From: QHXM01 sp032160705
GTDB lineage: Bacteria; Acidobacteriota; Blastocatellia; Pyrinomonadales; Pyrinomonadaceae
Reading direction: 5' to 3'
Length of the DNA stretch: 64,000 bases
Assembly (NCBI GenBank): GCA_032160705.1
Contig: JAVHVE010000074.1
Span: 1-64,000, forward strand
Each line of letters starts with the position of its first letter. Positions within the stretch are counted from its first letter, which is position 1. The position numbers and the translations under genes were made by a program. Shown in pieces: positions 33,406 through 41,118 of the stretch. A model generated the notes under the pieces. That model was not told the origin of the DNA. It did not search any database and saw only the letters and a list, made by a program, of their open reading frames with translations.

Positions 33406-34490
33406 AGCGGATCGCGGCACTTGTACCCAATTTCCTCGGCGTTTCACCGGGGCAGCGCGTTCGCATCGAATCATGGGTGCCGCATTTGCAGCAGGCTGGA
33501 TGGACGGTAGACTTTTACCCGTTTGAGGACGAGCAGCTTCACAGAATCCTTTACCAGTCGGGAAGCCCCCACAAAAAAGCGGCGCATCTGCTCTCCTGCT
33601 ATCAGCGACAATTGCGGACGGTTCTGCAAGGGCCGCCCTGCGATCTTCTGTTCATTTACCGTGAGGCAGCTCTCATCGGCCCGGCCTTGATCGAGCGAGT
33701 TGCGGCGCGGCTTAAAGCACCTCTTATCTACGATCTGGATGACCCGGTTTTTCTTCCCTACCGCAGCCCCATGAACGGATGGTTTAGTTTGCTCAAGTTT
33801 CCACGCAAGACCCACGCCTTCTTTCGCCTGAGCGACCACATCATCGCGATCAACAGCTCCATTGCAGAGTACGCTGCCCGCTTCAATCCTTCTGTGTCCA
33901 TCGTCCCAAACTGCGTGGACGTAGAGCGCTACCGCCCTGCTCCAAAGCCACCGGGAGAGAGCGTGCGGCTGGTCTGGATGGGCAGCCATAGTACGATGTC
34001 GAACCTTGAATCCATTGCAGCTCCCCTGCGTCGTCTGCAAGCTGAATATCGGACACCGTTACGCATCATCGGCGCTGGAGAAGTTAATCTTCCCGGAATA
34101 GAGACAGAACTTCGCCAGTGGTCGGCAGACACGGAGGTAACTGACCTTGGTGACTGTGATGTAGGACTTGTGCCGCTCCCGGATCATCCCTGGCACCGCT
34201 GGAAGTTTTTCTTCAAGACAGTGCAGTATATGGCTATGGGGCTTCCGGTTATTGCGCGCCGCATGGGTTCCAACAGCGAGGTCGTGCAGGAAGGGGTTAA
34301 CGGATTCCTGGTGGAAACCGAGGATGAGTGGTACGACCGACTGCGAACAATCGTCACCGACCATGATTTACGAAGGAGGATGGGAGCAGCCGCCCGTGCT
34401 ACAATTGTCGAGCGATACTCGACGCAAGTGCAAATGCCGCGAATGGTTTCGATTTTCGAGCGTGTGCTGGAGGGGGCAAAAACGAAGTAA
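33402..34490 (+). CDS. GT-B glycosyltransferase (family 4-like)
   Basis: This 362-residue enzyme opens with IAALVPNFLGVSPGQRVRIE, a pattern shared by GT4-type transferases of polysaccharide loci. It includes LIYDLDDPVFLPY, HIIAINSSIAEYA, VRLVWMGSHSTMSNLE and KFFFKTVQYMAMGLPVIA in the donor domain. The usual first glutamate of EX7E is replaced within this segment. It is coupled by ATGA to the 4-epimerase gene, so a 6-deoxytalose- or rhamnose-type donor is plausible but unproven. Confidence 0.8.
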   Translation: MKRIAALVPNFLGVSPGQRVRIESWVPHLQQAGWTVDFYPFEDEQLHRILYQSGSPHKKAAHLLSCYQRQLRTVLQGPPCDLLFIYREAALIGPALIERVAARLKAPLIYDLDDPVFLPYRSPMNGWFSLLKFPRKTHAFFRLSDHIIAINSSIAEYAARFNPSVSIVPNCVDVERYRPAPKPPGESVRLVWMGSHSTMSNLESIAAPLRRLQAEYRTPLRIIGAGEVNLPGIETELRQWSADTEVTDLGDCDVGLVPLPDHPWHRWKFFFKTVQYMAMGLPVIARRMGSNSEVVQEGVNGFLVETEDEWYDRLRTIVTDHDLRRRMGAAARATIVERYSTQVQMPRMVSIFERVLEGAKTK

Positions 34491-34665
34491 GCAAACGTGT
34501 GTGCGCTCGGTGAAGACCCAGGAGGTCAGGTCGAGGCACTTCCCCCGACCTCGCGCGCCCTCACCAATCTGCATTTTATTATCATCTCAGGCAGCAGGTC
34601 TCGCAGGCAGTTAAAAGCGCCGGTGAACTCAAGTTAGAGGCACGCCCTGTCAAGACTCTTGCAAC

Positions 34666-34694
34666 TTGGAGGCGGCCACCATCTCGTATATACT
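34666..34694 (+). promoter_or_regulatory. Candidate sigma-70 promoter before the second acyltransferase
   Basis: TTGGAG (34666-34671) and TATACT (34689-34694) are separated by exactly 17 bases, matching a sigma-70-type promoter. It lies in a 256-base gap after the preceding glycosyltransferase and about 110 bases before the next credible start codon. A new transcript may begin here inside the locus. Confidence 0.45.
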
Positions 34695-34803
34695 AAGTTA
34701 TTCTACAGCCGACAGCTTATCAGGCATTGCATGGAGTAATCGGTGAGTGATTCGAGTGGCGAGTGGTTTATCCCTCGCTCGAGAGCGAGGATTACGAGCG
34801 CGA

Positions 34804-35529
34804 ATGTATCGAACGAGTAAGTTCCGGTTGGCGACGCTCGCTTTGATCGCAGTGCTTCCATCTTTCCTTAAGCGCCTTTGCTATCGCCTCTTCTTCGGAT
34901 ATCGCATCGGAAAACGTGTGCGCATCGGATTGAGCATTGTTGACGCGCGCGCGTGTGAGATAGAAAATGATGTGCGGATCGGACACTTGAATATTATTAC
35001 CGGCATGAAAAACTTAAGCATCGGTAATCATGTGCGGATCGGACACTTGAATATTTTGCGGGGCGGCAACGAGGTGCGACTGGGTCGCTATGCTGAGATC
35101 ATTCGGATGAATGAGATCAACTCCATCCCTGAGCCCGATGCGGTGAACCCCGTCGACCCGACGTTCATGCTGGGGGAAGGAAGTATCGTCACCACAGGCC
35201 ACAAGATAGATTTTACGGACCGCGTCGAAATAGGCCGCCGCACCATCCTGGGCGGGCGTAACTCGTCGCTGTGGACGCACAACCGACAAAGAACGCGCCC
35301 CATCCAAATCGGGTCGTTCACTTACATCGGTTCGGAGATTCGCATCGCTCCTGGTGGCGCGATACCTTCGCGCTGCATTGTCGGCATCGGAGCGGTAATC
35401 ACCGGTCAGTTGACCGGTGAGGGTTGGTTGATCGGAGGTGTCCCCGCCAAACCAATCAAACAGCTTAGCGCCGAGGACAATTTTTTAATTGAACAAAAGA
35501 CTCGTCCTGATTTGCCGGATGATGTTTAA
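34804..35529 (+). CDS. Left-handed beta-helix (hexapeptide) acyltransferase-like protein
   Basis: A protein of about 241 residues with hexapeptide rungs (VRIGHLNIITG, LSIGNHVRIGHLNI, VEIGRRTILGG, IQIGSFTYIGSEIRIAPGG, IVGIGAVITG, then GGVPAKPIK at the end). The final GGVPAKP is the usual terminus of acetyltransferases of this fold. The catalytic histidine may be in SSLWTHNRQR. ATG 34804 is preferred; an in-frame GTG at 34747 would add 19 residues of uncertain character. Two rungs are encoded by an identical 26-bp repeat. It likely O-acylates a polysaccharide sugar. Confidence 0.75.
   Translation: MYRTSKFRLATLALIAVLPSFLKRLCYRLFFGYRIGKRVRIGLSIVDARACEIENDVRIGHLNIITGMKNLSIGNHVRIGHLNILRGGNEVRLGRYAEIIRMNEINSIPEPDAVNPVDPTFMLGEGSIVTTGHKIDFTDRVEIGRRTILGGRNSSLWTHNRQRTRPIQIGSFTYIGSEIRIAPGGAIPSRCIVGIGAVITGQLTGEGWLIGGVPAKPIKQLSAEDNFLIEQKTRPDLPDDV
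34970..35055 (+). repeat. Identical 26-bp direct repeat encoding two beta-helix rungs
   Basis: The 26 bases at 34970-34995 recur exactly at 35030-35055, 60 bases apart, and both copies encode VRIGHLNI. Exact nucleotide identity, not just protein similarity, points to a recent 20-codon duplication within the acyltransferase. Confidence 0.85.
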
Positions 35530-35575
35530 GCGCTGAGATTTCGCCGCAATTTTCCCCAAGTGGACAGATAGAAGC

Positions 35576-36943
35576 ATGAACAGTCTTCTCGCACTCGTCT
35601 CGCTCATTTTGTGCTTAAGCATCGCTTGGATGATACCTGGATACGGCGCTTCGGCTATTGTCCTCTGCGCCATTTTTGCAGCGCTCGTTGGCACCGTCGT
35701 TTCTCAGCTTAAGGAAAATTCGAATTTCTTGCTGCGGATATTTCTCGGCGCTCTCTTGGTTCGAATATTAGTCGGCACAATCATCTATATATTTAATTTG
35801 CAGGACTTCTTCGGAAGTGATGCTAACACATATGACTTTTTCGGCTTTGCGCTCTTCAAGGTTTGGAATGGTGAACAATTTTATCAGCATTATGTAAATC
35901 AATTTGCGGGTGGCGAAGGGATGGGTGGCGGCTGGGGGATGCTTTATCTGGTAGCCGTGGTTTACAGCCTGATTGGCCGTAACATGCTGGCTATACAATT
36001 TATCAATGCCGTCATTGGCGCGGCGACCGTGCCAGTCATTTTTCTCTGCGCTTTGCATATCTTCAATAATTTAAGAGTCGCACGCATCTCCGCGATCTTT
36101 GTAGCTTTCTATCCTTCTTTGGTTTTATGGTCATCACAGGGACTTAAAGATGGTCCGATTATATTTTTGATTGGCCTCTCAGTGCTGGCGACGCTGAAAT
36201 TAGGAGAACGTCTATCTGTCAAATATTTAAGCGTTCTGGTCTTTTCCTTGATCGCCTTGCTCAGCCTGCGCTTCTACATTCTCTATCTCATGGTAGCTGC
36301 CATTGCTGGCGCATTTATTATCGGGATGCGCGCCATTACAGCGCAGAGCTTTGCACGGCAGTTTGTCATCGTCGTCTTGCTCGGAGTATCACTGACCTAC
36401 CTGGGTGCCTTTCGTTATGCAAGCACGCAGTACGAGACGTTTGGGAACCTTGAGGCTTTGCAGCGGAGCCGACTTGACGCGGCGCAGCAAGGAGAATCAG
36501 GTTTCGGTAGAGACATAGATGTGTCTACGACCTCCGGCGCTATTTCAGCCATTCCTCTCGGGCTGACTTACCTTCTGTTCGCCCCGTTTCCCTGGCAGCT
36601 AGCCTCTTTACGGCAAAGTATTACGCTGCCGGAAATGATTATCTGGTGGGCGTCTTTTCCATTTCTAGTGGTTGGCTTATGGTTTACGATTAAATTTCGC
36701 TTGCGCCAGGCGTCGCCTGTCCTGATCTTTACCGCGATGCTGACGCTCATGTATTCCTTATTTCAGGGTAATGTTGGGAATGCTTATCGTCACCGCGCGC
36801 AATTATTAATTTTCCTCTTTATCTTCGTAGCGGTCGGCTACGTGCTTACCAAAGAGCGAAGGGAAGACAAGAAGCGCCGGGAGCTAGCTGCCCGGCAGCA
36901 TTTAGGCTTTAGACCTGTTCACCCTTCAACCTCAAATATGTAA
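35576..36943 (+). CDS. Multi-pass membrane protein, GT-C glycosyltransferase or polymerase-like
   Basis: This 455-residue protein has about ten hydrophobic segments and a basic cytoplasmic tail (ERREDKKRRE). An acidic motif in the first outer loop (GSDANTYDFF) and the segment SSQGLKDGPIIF resemble membrane GT-C proteins (PMT/ArnT-like) found in polysaccharide loci. A similar plan, with DSESY and LLRDPLF, recurs in the minus-strand gene at 51127-52488. It could transfer a sugar from a polyprenyl donor on the outer membrane face or polymerise repeat units (Wzy role). The gene is AT-richer than its neighbours, as polymerase genes often are. Confidence 0.65.
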   Translation: MNSLLALVSLILCLSIAWMIPGYGASAIVLCAIFAALVGTVVSQLKENSNFLLRIFLGALLVRILVGTIIYIFNLQDFFGSDANTYDFFGFALFKVWNGEQFYQHYVNQFAGGEGMGGGWGMLYLVAVVYSLIGRNMLAIQFINAVIGAATVPVIFLCALHIFNNLRVARISAIFVAFYPSLVLWSSQGLKDGPIIFLIGLSVLATLKLGERLSVKYLSVLVFSLIALLSLRFYILYLMVAAIAGAFIIGMRAITAQSFARQFVIVVLLGVSLTYLGAFRYASTQYETFGNLEALQRSRLDAAQQGESGFGRDIDVSTTSGAISAIPLGLTYLLFAPFPWQLASLRQSITLPEMIIWWASFPFLVVGLWFTIKFRLRQASPVLIFTAMLTLMYSLFQGNVGNAYRHRAQLLIFLFIFVAVGYVLTKERREDKKRRELAARQHLGFRPVHPSTSNM

Positions 36944-36950
36944 ACCAATC

Positions 36951-38837
36951 ATGTGTGGAATTGTAGGCATTGTGTGTCGCGAGGGCGCTTCGGCTGATGA
37001 GGCACTGCTCTCGCGCATGTGTGAGGCGATCCGCCATCGCGGGCCTGACGAAGAGGGTCGGTACTTAAACGGCCCGGTCGGGCTGATGATGCGTCGGCTG
37101 GCGATCATTGACCTCAAGGGCGGACAGCAGCCGATCCATAATCAGGACCGGACAGCGTGGATAGTCTTCAACGGCGAAATCTACAATTACCTTGAACTGC
37201 GCGGGAAACTAGAGAAGCTCGGGCACCGCTTCTATACCAATAGTGACACGGAAGCGATTATTCACGCCTACGACCAGTATGGCGCGGATTGCCCCAAATA
37301 TTTGCGCGGCATGTTTGCCTTCGCGATTTGGGATGAGAGGCGCAAGGAACTGCTTTTAGCTCGCGACCGTGTTGGTAAAAAGCCGATTCTTTATGCCCAG
37401 CCGAATGGGCAGTTCATCTTCGGCTCGGAGTTTAGCGCCTTGCTCTTACATCCTGACATTAGCCGCGAGGTCGAGCCGGAGGCCATTCACGCTTATCTCT
37501 CCTTCATGTATGTCCCAGCCCCTTTGACCGCCTACCGCGAGATAAAAAAACTGGAGCCAGGGCACACCCTCAGGTGGCGAGACGGAGAGATTAAAATCGA
37601 GCGCTACTGGCAGCCTGACTTTTCTAAAAAGATAAAGATTAGTGAAGAGGAAGCGGGCGAGCGTGCCATCGAAATTTTACGCGAGGCCGTTGGCGTCCGC
37701 TTGATGTCGGAAGTGCCGCTCGGCGCATTTCTCTCCGGCGGCGTAGACTCGAGCGCTGTCGTGGCGCTGATGAGCGAGCAATCTTCCCGGCCTGTCAAAA
37801 CCTTCTCGATAGGGTTCGAGGAGCAGGATTTTAGTGAGCTTCATCATGCGCGCCGCATCGCAGAACATGTCGGCGCAGAGCATCATGAGTTCATTGTACG
37901 CCCGGATGCGCTCGAAGTGCTGCCGACATTAGTCGAGCACTACGGAGAGCCGTATGCGGATTCATCGGCGATTCCGACTTACTACGTTTCGAGGGAAACG
38001 CGCAAACATGTGACGGTAGCCCTTAACGGCGATGGCGGGGATGAATGCTTCGCCGGCTACGAGCGCTATGCGGCGATGCGTTTAGCCGAAAAGTATCATA
38101 AACTGCCCACGGTCGTGCGCAAACAGTTGCTTGAAAGAACTATCAATCTGCTGCCGGAATTTGATAACAGCAACGGCAACCGCATCAGGCGCTTCAAGCG
38201 CTTCATGCGCGCCGCTTCTTTACCGAGAACTGAGCGTTATTTACGCTGGATGAGCGTCTTTGATTCTGAGGCAAAGAGAGAGCTTTATTCGGACAGCTTC
38301 CAGCATCAATCTCAAGAGTTGACGAACGCATCCGCCTTTCTTGATCCCTGGTTTGCTCAGGCGAACGGGGCAGGCATTGTTGATGCGACGCTCCTGGTAG
38401 ATACGATGACCTATCTACCTAACGACCTGCTCGTGAAAGTTGATATTGCGAGCATGGCAGTGTCGCTTGAGGCGCGTTCACCTTTTTTAGACCATCATGT
38501 TATAGAGTTTGCAGCGAGCTTGCCTGAACGACTAAAGCTGCGGGGTTTGACGACCAAGTATCTGCTCAAGCGGGCGCTCAAGAAATTACTGCCAGTCGAG
38601 AACCTGAACCGGCGCAAGATGGGATTCGGCGTGCCCATCGGCCACTGGTTTCGGGGTCAGATGCAGCCTTTCCTGCGCGAAACACTGCTCTCAGAAAAGG
38701 CTCTCAAACGTGGGTTCTTCAAACCTGAAGCTATCACCCGGCTGGTCGAACAGCATACGAGCGGCAAGCGCGATTACGCGCACCAACTCTGGACGCTGCT
38801 GATGCTCGAATTGTGGTTCAAGAGATTTATCGATTAA
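36951..38837 (+). CDS. asnB: Asparagine synthase-type glutamine amidotransferase
   Basis: This 628-residue two-domain enzyme has an N-terminal class II glutaminase domain starting MCGIVGIV (Cys2 nucleophile after Met removal), with RHRGPDEEG, RLAIIDLKGG and FNGEIYNY. The C-terminal synthetase domain has the PP-loop LSGGVDSSA at about 260-268. Length equals that of AsnB. It starts seven bases after the membrane protein. Such genes inside polysaccharide loci often amidate uronic or other acidic sugars, or belong to exopolysaccharide systems. Simple asparagine synthesis is the alternative, and the sequence does not distinguish them. Confidence 0.88.
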   Translation: MCGIVGIVCREGASADEALLSRMCEAIRHRGPDEEGRYLNGPVGLMMRRLAIIDLKGGQQPIHNQDRTAWIVFNGEIYNYLELRGKLEKLGHRFYTNSDTEAIIHAYDQYGADCPKYLRGMFAFAIWDERRKELLLARDRVGKKPILYAQPNGQFIFGSEFSALLLHPDISREVEPEAIHAYLSFMYVPAPLTAYREIKKLEPGHTLRWRDGEIKIERYWQPDFSKKIKISEEEAGERAIEILREAVGVRLMSEVPLGAFLSGGVDSSAVVALMSEQSSRPVKTFSIGFEEQDFSELHHARRIAEHVGAEHHEFIVRPDALEVLPTLVEHYGEPYADSSAIPTYYVSRETRKHVTVALNGDGGDECFAGYERYAAMRLAEKYHKLPTVVRKQLLERTINLLPEFDNSNGNRIRRFKRFMRAASLPRTERYLRWMSVFDSEAKRELYSDSFQHQSQELTNASAFLDPWFAQANGAGIVDATLLVDTMTYLPNDLLVKVDIASMAVSLEARSPFLDHHVIEFAASLPERLKLRGLTTKYLLKRALKKLLPVENLNRRKMGFGVPIGHWFRGQMQPFLRETLLSEKALKRGFFKPEAITRLVEQHTSGKRDYAHQLWTLLMLELWFKRFID

Positions 38838-38859
38838 ATTTTTTAACTGAGGGTTCTTA

Positions 38860-39789
38860 ATGGTAAAAAGCGAGATCCTTTCCGATAAGCGGCACTGCCC
38901 GGCCTGCGACTCCGGTGCGGCGCGCGACCGTGGAGAGAAGAATGGCTATGAGATACTTGCCTGCCGAAGCTGCGGGACTATTTACACGTCTCGCGTCCCA
39001 CCTCCGCAAAGTGAAAGCGCGTGTGATTACGAAAGCTATTACACTGAAGACAATCTCACTCCGCCAGCCTTCGTTTTCGACAGATTGGATGAGATTGTTG
39101 CTGAATATTCCCCTTACCGGGAGAACAACCGGCTGCTGGATGTAGGCTTCGGCTCCGGGGTGATGATGCAGGCGGCGAAGCGCGCGGGCTGGACAGCCAT
39201 GGGGCAGGAAATTTCTCGGACAGCGATTGAGCATGCGCGGAGTTTCGATTTTGATGTCTTTTGCGGAGAACTGGTGGACGCAAAGTATGACGACGACTAT
39301 TTCGATGTGATTACGTGCAGTGAAGTGCTGGAGCATGTGAACGACCCAGGAGAGCTGGCTGTCGAGATGGCGCGCATCCTCCGGCCTGGAGGGCTCCTGT
39401 GGGCTACCACTCCGCATGGCAAGAGTATTTCCGAACGACTCTTAAAACTGAAGTGGAGTCTCAATTGCCCTCCCGAACATCTCCAGTTATTCTCCATCAG
39501 TGGAATGAAAACCTTATTGGTCAAGGCCGGTTTTCGCCAGGTGAAGGTATTTACTCAGGGCGTTAATCCATTTGAAATTTTACGGACGCTGCGTGGCTCA
39601 GGCGAAAGCAGTGAAAGCAATGGAAGCGGTGAAGCTGACAAAGAGGCGTTCAACCGCACGCAATCGAGTTATCAGCTCAATGAATTCCTGACCAAAAGCC
39701 CAGGCCGTCAGGCACTGAAAAACGTCGCTAATAAAGTAATACGCATGAGCCGCCTGGGCGATGACTTGAAAATTTGGGCTGTCAAATAG
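38860..39789 (+). CDS. Zinc-ribbon class I SAM methyltransferase
   Basis: A 309-residue protein with an N-terminal CPACDSG and CRSCGTIYTS cysteine set, the SAM motif LLDVGFGSGVMMQAA, MGQEISRTAIEHA, VITCSEVLEHVNDPGE and LRPGGLLWATTPHG. The NCPPEHLQLFS segment is common in Methyltransf_23-type enzymes of O-antigen loci. It is the same subtype as the gene at 28925. Spacing of 22 bases to the amidotransferase and 19 to the RmlA gene places it in one operon. The methylated sugar is unknown. Confidence 0.8.
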   Translation: MVKSEILSDKRHCPACDSGAARDRGEKNGYEILACRSCGTIYTSRVPPPQSESACDYESYYTEDNLTPPAFVFDRLDEIVAEYSPYRENNRLLDVGFGSGVMMQAAKRAGWTAMGQEISRTAIEHARSFDFDVFCGELVDAKYDDDYFDVITCSEVLEHVNDPGELAVEMARILRPGGLLWATTPHGKSISERLLKLKWSLNCPPEHLQLFSISGMKTLLVKAGFRQVKVFTQGVNPFEILRTLRGSGESSESNGSGEADKEAFNRTQSSYQLNEFLTKSPGRQALKNVANKVIRMSRLGDDLKIWAVK

Positions 39790-39808
39790 TTCGCAGGGAG
39801 AAATAAAC

Positions 39809-40564
39809 GTGAAAGGCGTTGTCTTAGCTGGTGGGTTGGGCACTCGTTTGCTGCCATTGACGGCTGTGACGAATAAGCACTTATTGCCCGTCTATAGCCA
39901 GCCTATGGTCTACTACCCAATTCAGACTCTGGTGAACGCGGGCATCAGCGACATTATGATTGTCACGGGAGGTAGCTCTGCGGGCGACTTTCTCAGGCTT
40001 CTCAAGAATGGCAAGGCATTCGGACTCAAGCATCTCAACTACACCTACCAGGAAGGCGAAGGCGGGATCGCCGCCGCGCTATCGCTGGTCGAAGACTTTA
40101 CCGATGGAGAGCCGATCTGCGTCATTCTCGGTGATAACATCATCGAAGGGAACATCTGCAAAGCAGTGCGCGCCTACCGCCATCAAGGTGGAGGCGCGAA
40201 GATCATGCTGAAGAAAGTTTCAGACCCGCAGCGCTTCGGCGTGCCGGAGTTGGATGGTCGCCGCGTGCTACGCATTGAAGAGAAGCCGACTGTTCCCAAG
40301 TCCGACTATGCTGTCATCGGCATTTACATGTACGATGCTGAAGTGTTCAATATCATCCGCACGCTCAAGCCTTCAGGTCGTGGTGAGCTTGAAATCACCG
40401 ACGTCAACAATTCTTATATCGAACGCGACGAGATGACCTGGGACGAGTTGGAGGGATGGTGGACTGACGCGGGAACATTTGAGAGCCTCCTGCATGCGTC
40501 AAACCTTGTCGCCAAAACCGGCGCAAATAGGGTCGAGGTCAAAGATGCTGCCCAAGCTGGATGA
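39809..40564 (+). CDS. rmlA: RmlA-type sugar nucleotidyltransferase
   Basis: Likely glucose-1-phosphate thymidylyltransferase, making dTDP-glucose. The 251-residue protein shows VVLAGGLGTRLLPLT, NKHLLPVYSQPMVYYPI, VILGDNI, RFGVPEL, IEEKPTVPKSDYAVIGIYMYD and GWWTDAGTFESL. It lacks the C-terminal tail of the roughly 290-residue classical RmlA and so belongs to the short subgroup. A GTG start at 39809 is inferred from the conserved N-terminus. The RmlC-like gene overlaps its end by 20 bases. rmlB and rmlD are not in the window. Confidence 0.85.
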   Translation: MKGVVLAGGLGTRLLPLTAVTNKHLLPVYSQPMVYYPIQTLVNAGISDIMIVTGGSSAGDFLRLLKNGKAFGLKHLNYTYQEGEGGIAAALSLVEDFTDGEPICVILGDNIIEGNICKAVRAYRHQGGGAKIMLKKVSDPQRFGVPELDGRRVLRIEEKPTVPKSDYAVIGIYMYDAEVFNIIRTLKPSGRGELEITDVNNSYIERDEMTWDELEGWWTDAGTFESLLHASNLVAKTGANRVEVKDAAQAG

Positions 40565-41051
40565 GAGCGTTGAACACTTTAAGCGCGGCACGATTCAAGG
40601 CGTGGCCGTTTGCGATCTGCGCAAATACATCGACGAACGAGGGTGGCTCGCCGAGTTGTTTCGGCATGACGAGCTGGCCGAAGAATTTTATCCGCAGATG
40701 GCCTACATTTCTCAATCGCACTCAAACACCCAGCGTGGGCCGCATGAACATGTCGATCAAGCTGATCTCTTCTGCTTCATCGGCCCGTCGAACTTCAAAC
40801 TGCGTCTCTGGGACAACCGACCCGGCTCTGAGACTTATCGCAATGTCATGACTCTCTTTGTCGGCGAGGACAACCCGAAGTCTGTGCTGGTTCCCAAAGG
40901 CGTGGTGCACGCTTACCGCAATGTCGGACACAGTGTCGGAATCGTCATCAACTTCCCGAACCGCCTCTTTATGGGAGCGAGGCGCAATGAGGAGATTGAC
41001 GAGATTAGGCATGAAGACGATCCCAACACGATTTTTAGATTAGACAATTGA
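40545..41051 (+). CDS. Divergent RmlC-like cupin (dTDP-4-dehydrorhamnose 3,5-epimerase family)
   Basis: This 168-residue cupin has CDLRKYIDERGWLAELFR, then NTQRGPHEHVDQADLFCFI where classical RmlC has RGxHYQ, then VPKGVVHAYRNV and FPNRLFMG. The first histidine of GPHEH corresponds to the catalytic base; the following residues differ, so the reaction may be a 3- or 5-epimerisation or isomerisation of another keto sugar. ATG 40545 lies inside the end of rmlA; a longer frame starting 66 bases upstream has no homologous look. It forms a pair with rmlA. Confidence 0.75.
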   Translation: MLPKLDESVEHFKRGTIQGVAVCDLRKYIDERGWLAELFRHDELAEEFYPQMAYISQSHSNTQRGPHEHVDQADLFCFIGPSNFKLRLWDNRPGSETYRNVMTLFVGEDNPKSVLVPKGVVHAYRNVGHSVGIVINFPNRLFMGARRNEEIDEIRHEDDPNTIFRLDN

Positions 41052-41063
41052 AAGTGCTCGCGT

Positions 41064-41115
41064 AGTCAGTAATCAGTCATTAGCTTGTTACTGACTCTCT
41101 GATCGACTGATTACT
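41064..41115. repeat. Alternative inverted repeats before a glycosyltransferase start
   Basis: Two mutually exclusive stems share bases: 41064-41072 with 41088-41096 (9 bp) and 41068-41078 with 41105-41115 (11 bp). The second ends three bases before the GTG start at 41119 and would cover its ribosome-binding region. Confidence 0.6.
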
Positions 41116-41118
41116 ACT

